Source of the DNA: Deltaproteobacteria bacterium
GTDB taxonomy: Bacteria; Myxococcota; XYA12-FULL-58-9; JAUUZB01
Assembly: GCA_030590185.1 (NCBI GenBank)
Contig: JAUUZB010000368.1
Span: 1-5,430, forward strand
Direction: 5' to 3'
DNA: 5,430 nucleotides
Shown here: in pieces, positions 1-5,430 of the stretch
Layout of the letters: every line of letters starts with the position of its first letter
Numbering within the stretch: the stretch's first letter is position 1
Notes under the pieces: generated by a model
Databases searched by the model: none
What the model saw: the letters and a program-made list of their open reading frames with translations, nothing else
What the model was told of the DNA's origin: nothing
Program-made: the position numbers and the translations under genes

Positions 1-2
1 CC

Positions 3-1454
3 GTCGCCCACGTCGGCCTCGCGGCCCTGTTGACCAGCCTCACCACCGCGGCGGGCATGGCGAGCCTCACCCTCGCGCCGGTGCCTCCGATCCGTAGCCT
101 CGGGTTGTTCGCCGCCATCGGCGTGGCCCTCGCCTACGTCGTCACCATGCTGTTCGTGCCGGCGGTGCTGAGCATCCCGTGGGTGAAGATCCCCGCCGCC
201 GTCATCCACGACGGCGACCACACCGACATCTGGACGCGATTGCTGGCCCGCACCAGTCAGTTCGCCATACGTCGTGCCCGGCCGATCGTCGCGGTCTCCG
301 CGCTGCTGATCGCCGTCTCCGCCTTTGGAGCGTCACGGGTGCAGGTCGAGACCAACTTCGTAGAGGCATTCAAACCATCGACACCGATCCGCCAGGCCTT
401 CAATCACATCGACGCGCGTCTCGGCGGCACCAGCTCCATCCAGTTGATGATCGACACGGGCAGCGAAGGGGGCGCCAAGGAGCCAGAGTTCTTGCGCCGC
501 CTCGTGCAGCTCCAAGACTGGCAAGAGAAACGTTACGACAAGGTGGTCGGTACGATCAGCATCGCGGATCTGGTGATGAGCACCAACCAGGTGCTCGCCG
601 ACGGCGACAGCGCCGCCTACCGTATCCCGGACACCCGCGCCGCCGTGGCCCAGGAGCTGTTGCTCTATGAGAACAGCGATCCAGACGGCCTGTTCGCCCT
701 GGTCACCGACGACTATCGCATCGTCAGGGTGGACCTGCGCGCCAAGAGTGACGGCACCCAAGCCGCCACCGCCATGATCAACGAGACCACGGCGTACGCC
801 GACGCGTTGTTCGGCCCCGGGGTTGACGTTCACTTCACCGGCGTCAGCCACCTGTTCGTGCGCATGGCCGAGAATCTCAGCCGCGGTCAGCTCTACAGCT
901 ATCTGGCGGCGCTGGTCATGATTCTGATCATGATGGTGGCGGTGGTGCGCAGCCTGCGCCTCGGCCTGTGGAGCATGGTGCCGAACGTGCTGCCTATCCT
1001 GATCACCCTCGGAGTGATGGGAATGCTCGACCTCAACCTCGACTTCATCACCCTGTTGATCGCCTGCGTCGCCATCGGCATCGCCGTGGATGACACCATT
1101 CACTTCCTGGTGCGCTTCCGGCGCGCCTTCAACGCCACCGGCGACTACGGCGCGGCGATCACCGAGAGCATCACCAGCGCCGGCCGGGCGATGCTGTTCA
1201 CCACCGTGATCCTGTGCGCCGGTTTTACGATCTTTCTCGCCGGTACCATGCAAAGCGTGGCGATCTTTGGCGCCCTGGTCGCGTTGACCATCGCCTTGGC
1301 CCTGGCGGCGGACCTCCTGTTGATGCCGGCGATCATGGTGGTGTTCAGGCCGTTGGATGTCTCGGCGACACGAAGGTCGCGGCGGGAGCGGCGAGCGCGG
1401 CGGCGGGTGGCGACGGGGGCGCGCCTCAGGGGCATGGCTGGCGGCTCGGCCTGA
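3..1454 (+). CDS. RND-superfamily (MMPL/COG1033-type) exporter, C-terminal part, 5' truncated by window edge
   Basis: The frame is open from the first bases, so the start lies upstream; 483 codons are visible before TGA at 1452-1454. Visible residues 10-56 match the end of the first RND repeat: a Leu-Thr-Ser-Leu-Thr-Thr-Ala-Ala-Gly stretch, a Pro-rich turn, then a membrane helix (33-56). A second repeat follows: helix at about 94-111, a periplasmic loop of roughly 185 residues (112-297), then helices near 299-318, 327-345, 350-370, 397-416 and 420-448. The helix near 350-370 holds Gly-Ile-Ala-Val-Asp-Asp (Asp363, Asp364), where RND pumps carry proton-relay acids. By family knowledge it is an inner-membrane, proton-driven exporter, often of lipids or hydrophobic compounds; the substrate is not visible. 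The cytoplasmic tail (449-483) is arginine-rich. A downstream TTG at position 30 could be mistaken for the start, but it falls inside the conserved domain. Roughly the first 40-50% of the protein is missing. Confidence 0.9.
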   Translation, partial: VAHVGLAALLTSLTTAAGMASLTLAPVPPIRSLGLFAAIGVALAYVVTMLFVPAVLSIPWVKIPAAVIHDGDHTDIWTRLLARTSQFAIRRARPIVAVSALLIAVSAFGASRVQVETNFVEAFKPSTPIRQAFNHIDARLGGTSSIQLMIDTGSEGGAKEPEFLRRLVQLQDWQEKRYDKVVGTISIADLVMSTNQVLADGDSAAYRIPDTRAAVAQELLLYENSDPDGLFALVTDDYRIVRVDLRAKSDGTQAATAMINETTAYADALFGPGVDVHFTGVSHLFVRMAENLSRGQLYSYLAALVMILIMMVAVVRSLRLGLWSMVPNVLPILITLGVMGMLDLNLDFITLLIACVAIGIAVDDTIHFLVRFRRAFNATGDYGAAITESITSAGRAMLFTTVILCAGFTIFLAGTMQSVAIFGALVALTIALALAADLLLMPAIMVVFRPLDVSATRRSRRERRARRRVATGARLRGMAGGSA

Positions 1455-1512
1455 GCGAACGAGCGGCCGCAGGGGAAGCGCACACGGGTATCTTGGTACT
1501 TCGTTCGTGGTG

Positions 1513-1548
1513 ACGGTTGGCTTCGGGGTCGACTAAGGCCGCAACCGT
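1513..1548. repeat. 7-bp inverted repeat upstream of the NYN gene promoter
   Basis: ACGGTTG at 1513-1519 is the exact reverse complement of CAACCGT at 1542-1548, with 22 bases between. The right arm ends 13 bases before the candidate -35 box at 1562. No T-run follows, so it is a poor intrinsic terminator for the exporter gene. It could be an operator-like site or chance; a 7-bp match is weak evidence. Confidence 0.25.
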
Positions 1549-1561
1549 ACCGCGACAGGGC

Positions 1562-1590
1562 TCGACAGTGGTGGGTTCAGCGCGTAGATT
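1562..1590 (+). promoter_or_regulatory. Candidate sigma70-type promoter of the NYN-LOTUS gene
   Basis: TCGACA at 1562-1567 matches the -35 consensus TTGACA at 5 of 6 positions. TAGATT at 1585-1590 matches TATAAT at 4 of 6. The spacer is exactly 17 bases. Transcription would begin near 1597, giving a leader of about 23 bases that contains the ribosome binding site. The consistent geometry supports the call, but it rests on consensus matching alone. Confidence 0.45.
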
Positions 1591-1604
1591 GCCGTCTCCA
1601 ACAC

Positions 1605-1610
1605 GGGGAG
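1605..1610 (+). promoter_or_regulatory. Ribosome binding site supporting the TTG start of the NYN gene
   Basis: GGGGAG lies 9 bases before TTG at 1620, a normal Shine-Dalgarno distance. No ATG or GTG is available in frame between here and the upstream region. The NYN motif begins at residue 4 of the TTG-initiated protein, so the site decides the start. Confidence 0.6.
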
Positions 1611-1619
1611 CGCAACGCC

Positions 1620-3032
1620 TTGCCAGCCAAGATTGCATTGTTCGTCGATCTCGAGAACGTACACGCACACTTCATCGCGCCCGCCGCTGAGTTTGCGTCT
1701 AGTCAGGGTCAGGTGTGCCAGATGGCTGTGTTCGCCGATTGGCGAAAGGGCTGGACCGACGCCTGGCACAAGACCCTCGAGCTCGGGGGCGTGCCCAAGC
1801 TGGTCGTGAAGTCAGCAGGTAAGAACTCGGCGGACATCTCGATCGTGATCGACGCCATTGAGCTCCTGTACACGGCGCCTGAGATCGACACCTTCATCCT
1901 CGCCAGCTGCGACTCGGACTTCGCTCAACTGGCGCAAAAACTGCGGTCGCGAGGAAAGACCGTCCTCGGCATCGCACCGGCGGGCTCCAGCGCGGCAAAA
2001 CTGCTCCAGACCGCGTGCGACCGTTTCGTCTACCTGAGTCGGGACGATGACGACGAGGGTGATGAGGTCGAGGTAGACGTAGAGGACGAGATCCTCCCGA
2101 GGACCGATGACCAGCCATCGAGCCGAGAGCCAACGGACGTCCTCGTCCGTACACGCGCAGCGCTGCGCACGCTGCTAGCGGATGGCAAGCCAGTCCGCGG
2201 CGCCTACCTCGGCATCCAGCTACGTGAGGCGGTCGCCGGGTTCAGTGTCGGCGACTTGGGCTTCCGAACCCTGTCCGACTTTCTCCGCGGGCAAAGCGAC
2301 CTGGTCGAGGTTACGTCGCTACCGGACGGTATCAGCGTCCTCCTCAACCAAACTCAAAAAACACCCGCCGCCAAGCCCACTGATTTCAAGGCGCTCCGTC
2401 CGGCCCAGCGCAACAACCTGCGCGATCTCCTCATTGCGGTCCTCCTCGACCCTGGCATTGGCAGAGACGACGACGCAATCGTCAAAGAGATGCGGGCGCG
2501 AGCCGGGGATAACACCTTGCCACCCTTCTCCCTCGGCGAAATCATCGGCCACTACCCACTGCTCTTCAGCCGAAACGAGAATGGTGAGGCCCGCTCGTTG
2601 TCCGGGCTCGTCAATGCATACGAGCTTCAACTCGGGAGGTTCGGACGAGTGGACCGGCCGGTACTTCGCCGTTGCCTGCGACTCATCGCGGATATCATCT
2701 CAGAGGATCCCAGCCCGCGAGCCCAGGCGACGCTAGCGGAGCTCATGGGTGCCCAAAGCGACGAGCCGTTGGAGCGCAAGGATGCGCGAACCACCCTATC
2801 GATGTTGCTGAAGGCCAAGGCGTGGCGAGCAGCCGGCGCCGCCGAGTCAGAAGGAGGCCCCAAGACGTTCGTCGCTGAGTACTGGGTGCAAGATCCCTCA
2901 CTGGCGGAGGACCGAATCGACCAAGCCATACTCCGGTCGATGAGGTACTTCCGCCGGAGCCTAAACCCGGTGCTCCTCGCCCTCGTCCTCGGTGACCGTG
3001 ATCGCGCTGAGTGGTTGGCCGCCCAGAAGTGA
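1620..3032 (+). CDS. NYN-domain (PIN-like) putative ribonuclease with LOTUS/OST-HTH domain and long unassigned C-terminus
   Basis: 470 residues, TTG start with good Shine-Dalgarno. Residues 4-140 form a NYN (LabA/DUF88-type) domain: Phe-Val-Asp-Leu-Glu-Asn (Asp10, Asn13), a Lys-x3-Asp-Ile...Ile-Asp stretch (Asp72, Asp78), and Cys-Asp-Ser-Asp-Phe (Asp98, Asp100). These acids are the expected metal-binding set of a PIN-fold RNase, so the site looks intact. Residues 142-157 are an acidic linker (13 of 16 Asp/Glu). Residues 173-243 match a LOTUS/OST-HTH winged helix: Gly-Phe-Ser-Val-Gly-Asp-Leu-Gly-Phe then Leu-Ser-Asp-Phe-Leu and a closing beta strand. Residues 244-470 are unassigned but mostly helical-looking. 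Family knowledge suggests RNA binding and cleavage in the cytoplasm; the target is unknown. Third-position G+C is lower than in neighbours (36 of the first 50 codons end in G/C), hinting at separate origin. It has its own promoter and a hairpin after it, so it is probably monocistronic. Confidence 0.9.
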   Translation: MPAKIALFVDLENVHAHFIAPAAEFASSQGQVCQMAVFADWRKGWTDAWHKTLELGGVPKLVVKSAGKNSADISIVIDAIELLYTAPEIDTFILASCDSDFAQLAQKLRSRGKTVLGIAPAGSSAAKLLQTACDRFVYLSRDDDDEGDEVEVDVEDEILPRTDDQPSSREPTDVLVRTRAALRTLLADGKPVRGAYLGIQLREAVAGFSVGDLGFRTLSDFLRGQSDLVEVTSLPDGISVLLNQTQKTPAAKPTDFKALRPAQRNNLRDLLIAVLLDPGIGRDDDAIVKEMRARAGDNTLPPFSLGEIIGHYPLLFSRNENGEARSLSGLVNAYELQLGRFGRVDRPVLRRCLRLIADIISEDPSPRAQATLAELMGAQSDEPLERKDARTTLSMLLKAKAWRAAGAAESEGGPKTFVAEYWVQDPSLAEDRIDQAILRSMRYFRRSLNPVLLALVLGDRDRAEWLAAQK

Positions 3033-3035
3033 TCT

Positions 3036-3062
3036 GAACCGCGGCGTCGGCGCGGTTTGTCT
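3036..3062 (+). terminator. Candidate intrinsic terminator after the NYN gene
   Basis: Beginning 5 bases after the TGA (3030-3032), AACCGCG at 3037-3043 pairs perfectly with CGCGGTT at 3051-3057 around a 7-base loop; G3036-T3058 can add a wobble pair. The 3' side ends in TTT and continues GTCT, so the U-tract is short and broken. The hairpin is real in sequence; its strength as a terminator is inferred. Confidence 0.45.
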
Positions 3063-3085
3063 GGCGCCCGCCTTCTACATAGACT
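3057..3085 (+). promoter_or_regulatory. Candidate sigma70-type promoter of the YfhO-like gene
   Basis: TTGTCT at 3057-3062 (4 of 6 to the -35 consensus) and TAGACT at 3080-3085 (4 of 6 to the -10) are 17 bases apart. Transcription would start near 3092, about 32 bases before the chosen ATG at 3124. The -35 box overlaps the 3' edge of the hairpin at 3036-3062. The match is modest. Confidence 0.3.
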
Positions 3086-3123
3086 CACGCCGCCTTACGA
3101 TCACCGCTCGGCATCTGTCGCCC

Positions 3124-4941
3124 ATGGGCCTGCTCGATTCATCTCAACGCCTGCACGCCGCACGGGCCCGGCTCGTCACGGCGTGGCAGCGTCACCCGTT
3201 GCTCCTCGGCTGCGTCGGGGTGACCGCGGTCATCCTGATCGCCAACCCCTATCTGCTCAACCACCGCGGCTATCTGTACGGCGACGCGGTCAACAACTGG
3301 CTTTGGGCATTCCGTTGGTACGGCGCGGCCGGCCGCGCCGGCTTCTTCGCCGATTTCTTCCCGTTTGCCTTCTCTGGCTTCTCCCATGGCTGGAGCCCGG
3401 AGTTCGGCCTCTACAATCCGCTCTATCACCTGTGCGGGATCCTCTTTCCGGACAGCACCTACTCGGTGAAGCTCTGCTACCTGATCTTGCTCAACGGGAT
3501 CTTCGCGCTATCGTTTCTCAGCGCCCGCGATCTGCGCCTCTCGCGTTCGACCGCCACCTATGTCGGCGTGGCGACCCTCGCCACCGGTTTCGTGGTCGGT
3601 CACGCCCAACACCTCTCCTACCTGAGCAGCGCCGTCGCGTTGCTCGCGGTGTTCGCCGGGCTGTTGTCCGCGGGCCACGGGCGTCATGGGCGTGCGGCCC
3701 TGTTGGTGGGCACGGGCATCTTTGAGGGCGCCACCGCCGGGTATCCGACCATCCTCCTCTTCGGTGCTCAGGTGCTGCTCCTGCACACCGTCGTTGCCCT
3801 CTGGCGCCGCCGGCTATCTGTCCGGGGTCTCGGCGCGGCTGCCATCGGAGTTGCTGGCGGGTTGCTGCTCGCCGGGCCCGCCATCATCCATGCATGGCGC
3901 GGTCTCAGCCTGAGCAGGCGAGCGGGCGGCCTGCCGGTGGAGCAGGTGTTGGATCCCTTTGGCTCCCTGCCTCTCGGCTCCCTGTTCGATCTGCTCTGGC
4001 CCTATCGCGCCGAGGCGCTCCCCGGGGTCGACATTAGTATGGACCGCTTCCACGCCCTGCTGCTCACCACCGTCCTGGTGGCGATCGGGGTGGGGCTACT
4101 GCGCTCGCGTCCCTTCCGGGATCGTTACGCCGTGCCGTTCATCACCCTGGGCGTCGCCGCGGCGCTGCTCTTTGTGTTGGCCTGCGGCGATCACTTGTTG
4201 CCCCTGCGCCGCGTGCTGGCCGAGCTGTCGGTGCTCTACCGTCTCGGCCGTTTCCCCGGCGCCGAGCACCAGCCCTTCGCGTTGTTCTTCCTGATCCTCG
4301 CCTCGGCCTTCGTGCTCGAATACCTGGGCGAGCGGCGCCCCGGTCTCGGGCGCCTCCTGTTGCTCGTCGCCGTTCTCGAGCTCGGCGTGGTCTACGTCGC
4401 CACCACCTCGGTCCGACTCACCCTAGCGCGCCGGACCGCGATGCTCGGTCAGCCCCTACCGCGCCTAAAGGCATCCCTCGAGGAACCGGATCAGGGAGTG
4501 CTCGACCGGCCGCGTTTTTGTGAGACCATTCCACCGGACCAGTACCAGGAGATCTACTCGCGCGGGGAACCGACCTGGTGGGGCTACAGCGCCATGCGCC
4601 TGAGGCGTTACGAACGGGAACGCCAACAGGTACGCCATCTGTTGTGCGGGGGCGGCCGGTTGTTCACCTGGCCCGCGGGCCGAGCGCTGGCTTATCGTTT
4701 GCGGCGGTACGAGCCGGGCCTGATCGAGATCGAGATCCCCCCCTTTGACACCACCGCCGGCCGAGGCTTGATCTGGGCCGAGACCACCGACGGCTACTGG
4801 CAGCTGACCATCGAGGGTCAGGAGGTGCCCATGAAGGCGGGACCCGCGGCGCTGCGCCAGTTCGAGTTGCCCGAGGGCAGCTCCTCCCCGGTGCACCTGC
4901 GCATGACCTACCGCGGTCCCCTGAGTCGCGTTTTTCGCTGA
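3124..4941 (+). CDS. Polytopic membrane protein, YfhO-like / GT-C glycosyltransferase fold
   Basis: 605 residues from ATG 3124. The frame is open back to a GTG at 2992, but that start would overlap the NYN gene, and the extra 44 residues are not membrane-like and span the candidate promoter. No clear Shine-Dalgarno precedes 3124. A basic N-terminus leads to a first helix (26-43), then an outside loop with Gly53-Asp54, where GT-C enzymes keep a catalytic acid, and a loop with Pro92...Tyr97-Asn98-Pro99-Leu100-Tyr101 typical of YfhO-like proteins. Further helices lie near 117-133, 144-158, 165-183, 191-200, 208-226, 236-256, 310-326, 336-353, 384-401 and 409-427. Arg373-Leu-Gly-Arg-Phe-Pro precedes the penultimate helix, as in the family. 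The extracytoplasmic end (about 530-605) has the family's closing pattern: Asp-Gly-Tyr-Trp, then Glu-Gly-Gln-Glu-Val-Pro (564-569), then a final beta strand. YfhO relatives are implicated in glycosylating lipoteichoic acid or other surface polymers using lipid-linked sugars; donor and acceptor are unknown here. No other glycan gene is in view. Confidence 0.72.
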   Translation: MGLLDSSQRLHAARARLVTAWQRHPLLLGCVGVTAVILIANPYLLNHRGYLYGDAVNNWLWAFRWYGAAGRAGFFADFFPFAFSGFSHGWSPEFGLYNPLYHLCGILFPDSTYSVKLCYLILLNGIFALSFLSARDLRLSRSTATYVGVATLATGFVVGHAQHLSYLSSAVALLAVFAGLLSAGHGRHGRAALLVGTGIFEGATAGYPTILLFGAQVLLLHTVVALWRRRLSVRGLGAAAIGVAGGLLLAGPAIIHAWRGLSLSRRAGGLPVEQVLDPFGSLPLGSLFDLLWPYRAEALPGVDISMDRFHALLLTTVLVAIGVGLLRSRPFRDRYAVPFITLGVAAALLFVLACGDHLLPLRRVLAELSVLYRLGRFPGAEHQPFALFFLILASAFVLEYLGERRPGLGRLLLLVAVLELGVVYVATTSVRLTLARRTAMLGQPLPRLKASLEEPDQGVLDRPRFCETIPPDQYQEIYSRGEPTWWGYSAMRLRRYERERQQVRHLLCGGGRLFTWPAGRALAYRLRRYEPGLIEIEIPPFDTTAGRGLIWAETTDGYWQLTIEGQEVPMKAGPAALRQFELPEGSSSPVHLRMTYRGPLSRVFR

Positions 4942-5034
4942 GCAGACCCGTCGGTGCGCTAGTGGATGCAGATGCCGGCGGCTGGCGCGAGGCTCTGGCC
5001 CAGTGCTGACCGGCAGCAATACCGACCTCAGTTG

Positions 5035-5066
5035 TTGACGTCCTGAGCCCTGATCGCGGCTATAGT
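5035..5066 (+). promoter_or_regulatory. Candidate promoter of the lipoprotein gene, consistent with leaderless transcription
   Basis: TATAGT at 5061-5066 matches the -10 consensus at 5 of 6 positions. TTGACG at 5035-5040 matches the -35 at 5 of 6, but the 20-base spacer is longer than the usual 16-18. The -10 box ends 6 bases before the ATG at 5073, so transcription would begin at or within a base or two of the A of the start codon. No Shine-Dalgarno is present in between. Confidence 0.45.
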
Positions 5067-5072
5067 CCGTTC

Positions 5073-5430
5073 ATGGTTGTGCGTACGCGACGAGCCTTGG
5101 TGCTGCCGCTCCTCGTCGTGGTCGCGGCCTGCTCGGCAAAGTCGACCGGCGACGGCGGAGGCGGCGATAACGACGCTACGCTGCCCGGGGACTCTGACCC
5201 GGGACCGAGCTGGGAGGTCGCTGAGCCGGTCCTGCCAGTGGAGCCGGCCCTGCCCGAGCCGATTCAGCTCCAGTCGTGGACTTGCCCTCGAGGTTGGGAA
5301 GCCGTGGTCCATGAGAAGCTGCTCGATGCTAGCGGAGCGGCCTTCTCCTATTGTACGCCGCCGGTCGTGCCGCGTATCGAGGTCGCCGACTACGTGACGC
5401 CGCTCGGGGAGGGCGAGCAGGAAGGCGAGC
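5073..5430 (+). CDS. Putative lipoprotein, 3' truncated by window edge
   Basis: The frame is open from ATG 5073 to the end of the window (119 complete codons plus one base) with no stop. Residues 1-20 are a lipoprotein signal peptide: Arg4-Thr-Arg-Arg, a hydrophobic core (8-17), then Val-Ala-Ala-Cys with the lipidated Cys at 20. Ser21 follows the Cys, so the E. coli inner-membrane retention Asp is absent and outer-membrane placement is likely. A low-complexity linker follows (23-67), Gly/Asp-rich then Pro/Glu-rich. Next comes Trp69-Thr-Cys71-Pro-Arg-Gly-Trp75 and Tyr93-Cys94-Thr-Pro-Pro. The two cysteines, 23 residues apart, probably form a disulfide in a small exported domain. Short modules of this look occur in myxobacterial-type lipoproteins, from memory and not checked. 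Function is not recognised. An overlapping frame at 5077-5397 is a shadow: it has no signal peptide and is Arg/Ser-rich. Confidence 0.8.
   Translation, partial: MVVRTRRALVLPLLVVVAACSAKSTGDGGGGDNDATLPGDSDPGPSWEVAEPVLPVEPALPEPIQLQSWTCPRGWEAVVHEKLLDASGAAFSYCTPPVVPRIEVADYVTPLGEGEQEGE

Noticed and set aside
333..1253. 306-codon open frame on the minus strand
   Set aside because: It is antisense to the conserved RND gene, and its product is a His/Gly/Ala/Asp-rich chain with no membrane, domain or motif logic, as expected from a high-GC shadow frame.
1456..1507. CGAACGA (1456-1462) and TCGTTCG (1501-1507) inverted pair after the exporter gene
   Set aside because: The arms are only 7 bp with a 38-base loop and no T-run, so neither a terminator nor an operator is supported.
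2043..2090. GAC/GAG-rich stretch resembling a simple repeat
   Set aside because: It is the coding sequence of the acidic linker (residues 142-157) with varied codons, not a perfect tandem repeat.
2182..2736. 184-codon + strand frame inside the NYN gene
   Set aside because: It is Ser/Arg/Pro-rich without domain features and lies wholly within the LOTUS and C-terminal coding region in another frame.
2992..3123. Upstream in-frame GTG start extending the YfhO-like protein by 44 residues
   Set aside because: It would overlap the NYN gene by 41 bases, has no good Shine-Dalgarno, and adds a non-membrane segment across the hairpin and candidate promoter.
5004..5018. TGCTG/CAGCA hairpin after the YfhO-like gene
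   Set aside because: A 5-bp stem with no T-tract is too weak to call a terminator.
4465..5019. 184-codon minus-strand frame crossing the end of the YfhO-like gene
   Set aside because: It is antisense to the conserved terminal beta domain and shows no recognisable motif or start signal.
5077..5397. 106-codon complete + strand frame overlapping the lipoprotein
   Set aside because: It starts 4 bases inside the lipoprotein gene in another frame and is Arg/Ser-rich; the frame from 5073 has a clear lipobox and cysteine motifs.

Overview
The window is G+C-rich bacterial DNA. All four supported protein genes lie on the + strand, and two of them run off the ends. No RNA gene, CRISPR array, insertion sequence or convincing minus-strand gene is visible. 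The organism cannot be named from this. The high-GC coding bias, the MMPL/COG1033-type RND exporter and a short lipoprotein with a Cys-Pro-x-Gly-Trp ... Tyr-Cys stretch fit a Gram-negative of the Myxococcota/Bradymonadota kind, but that is a weak inference.

Layout: (1) positions 3-1454 hold the C-terminal part of an RND-superfamily membrane transporter whose start is outside the window. (2) After a 165-bp spacer with an inverted repeat, a sigma70-like promoter and a clear Shine-Dalgarno, a TTG-initiated gene at 1620-3032 encodes a 470-residue NYN (PIN-like nuclease) protein. It also has an acidic linker, a LOTUS/OST-HTH RNA-binding domain and an unassigned C-terminal half. (3) A 91-bp spacer carries a GC hairpin followed by an overlapping candidate promoter. 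Then 3124-4941 encodes a 605-residue polytopic membrane protein that looks like the YfhO / GT-C glycosyltransferase type. (4) After 131 bp, a lipoprotein gene starts at 5073 and runs off the right edge. A TATAGT box lies only 6 bases before its ATG, suggesting a leaderless mRNA.

The genes do not look like one operon. Each spacer is 91-165 bp and the three downstream genes each have their own candidate promoter. Three of them act in the envelope (exporter, GT-C-like membrane protein, lipoprotein). The NYN-LOTUS gene is the outlier: it is a predicted cytoplasmic RNA-acting protein, and its third-codon-position G+C is lower than its neighbours' (36 of its first 50 codons end in G or C, against 48 of 50 in the exporter and 42 of 50 in the YfhO-like gene). 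It is the best candidate for something unusual or horizontally acquired here, though NYN-LOTUS proteins as a class are already known.
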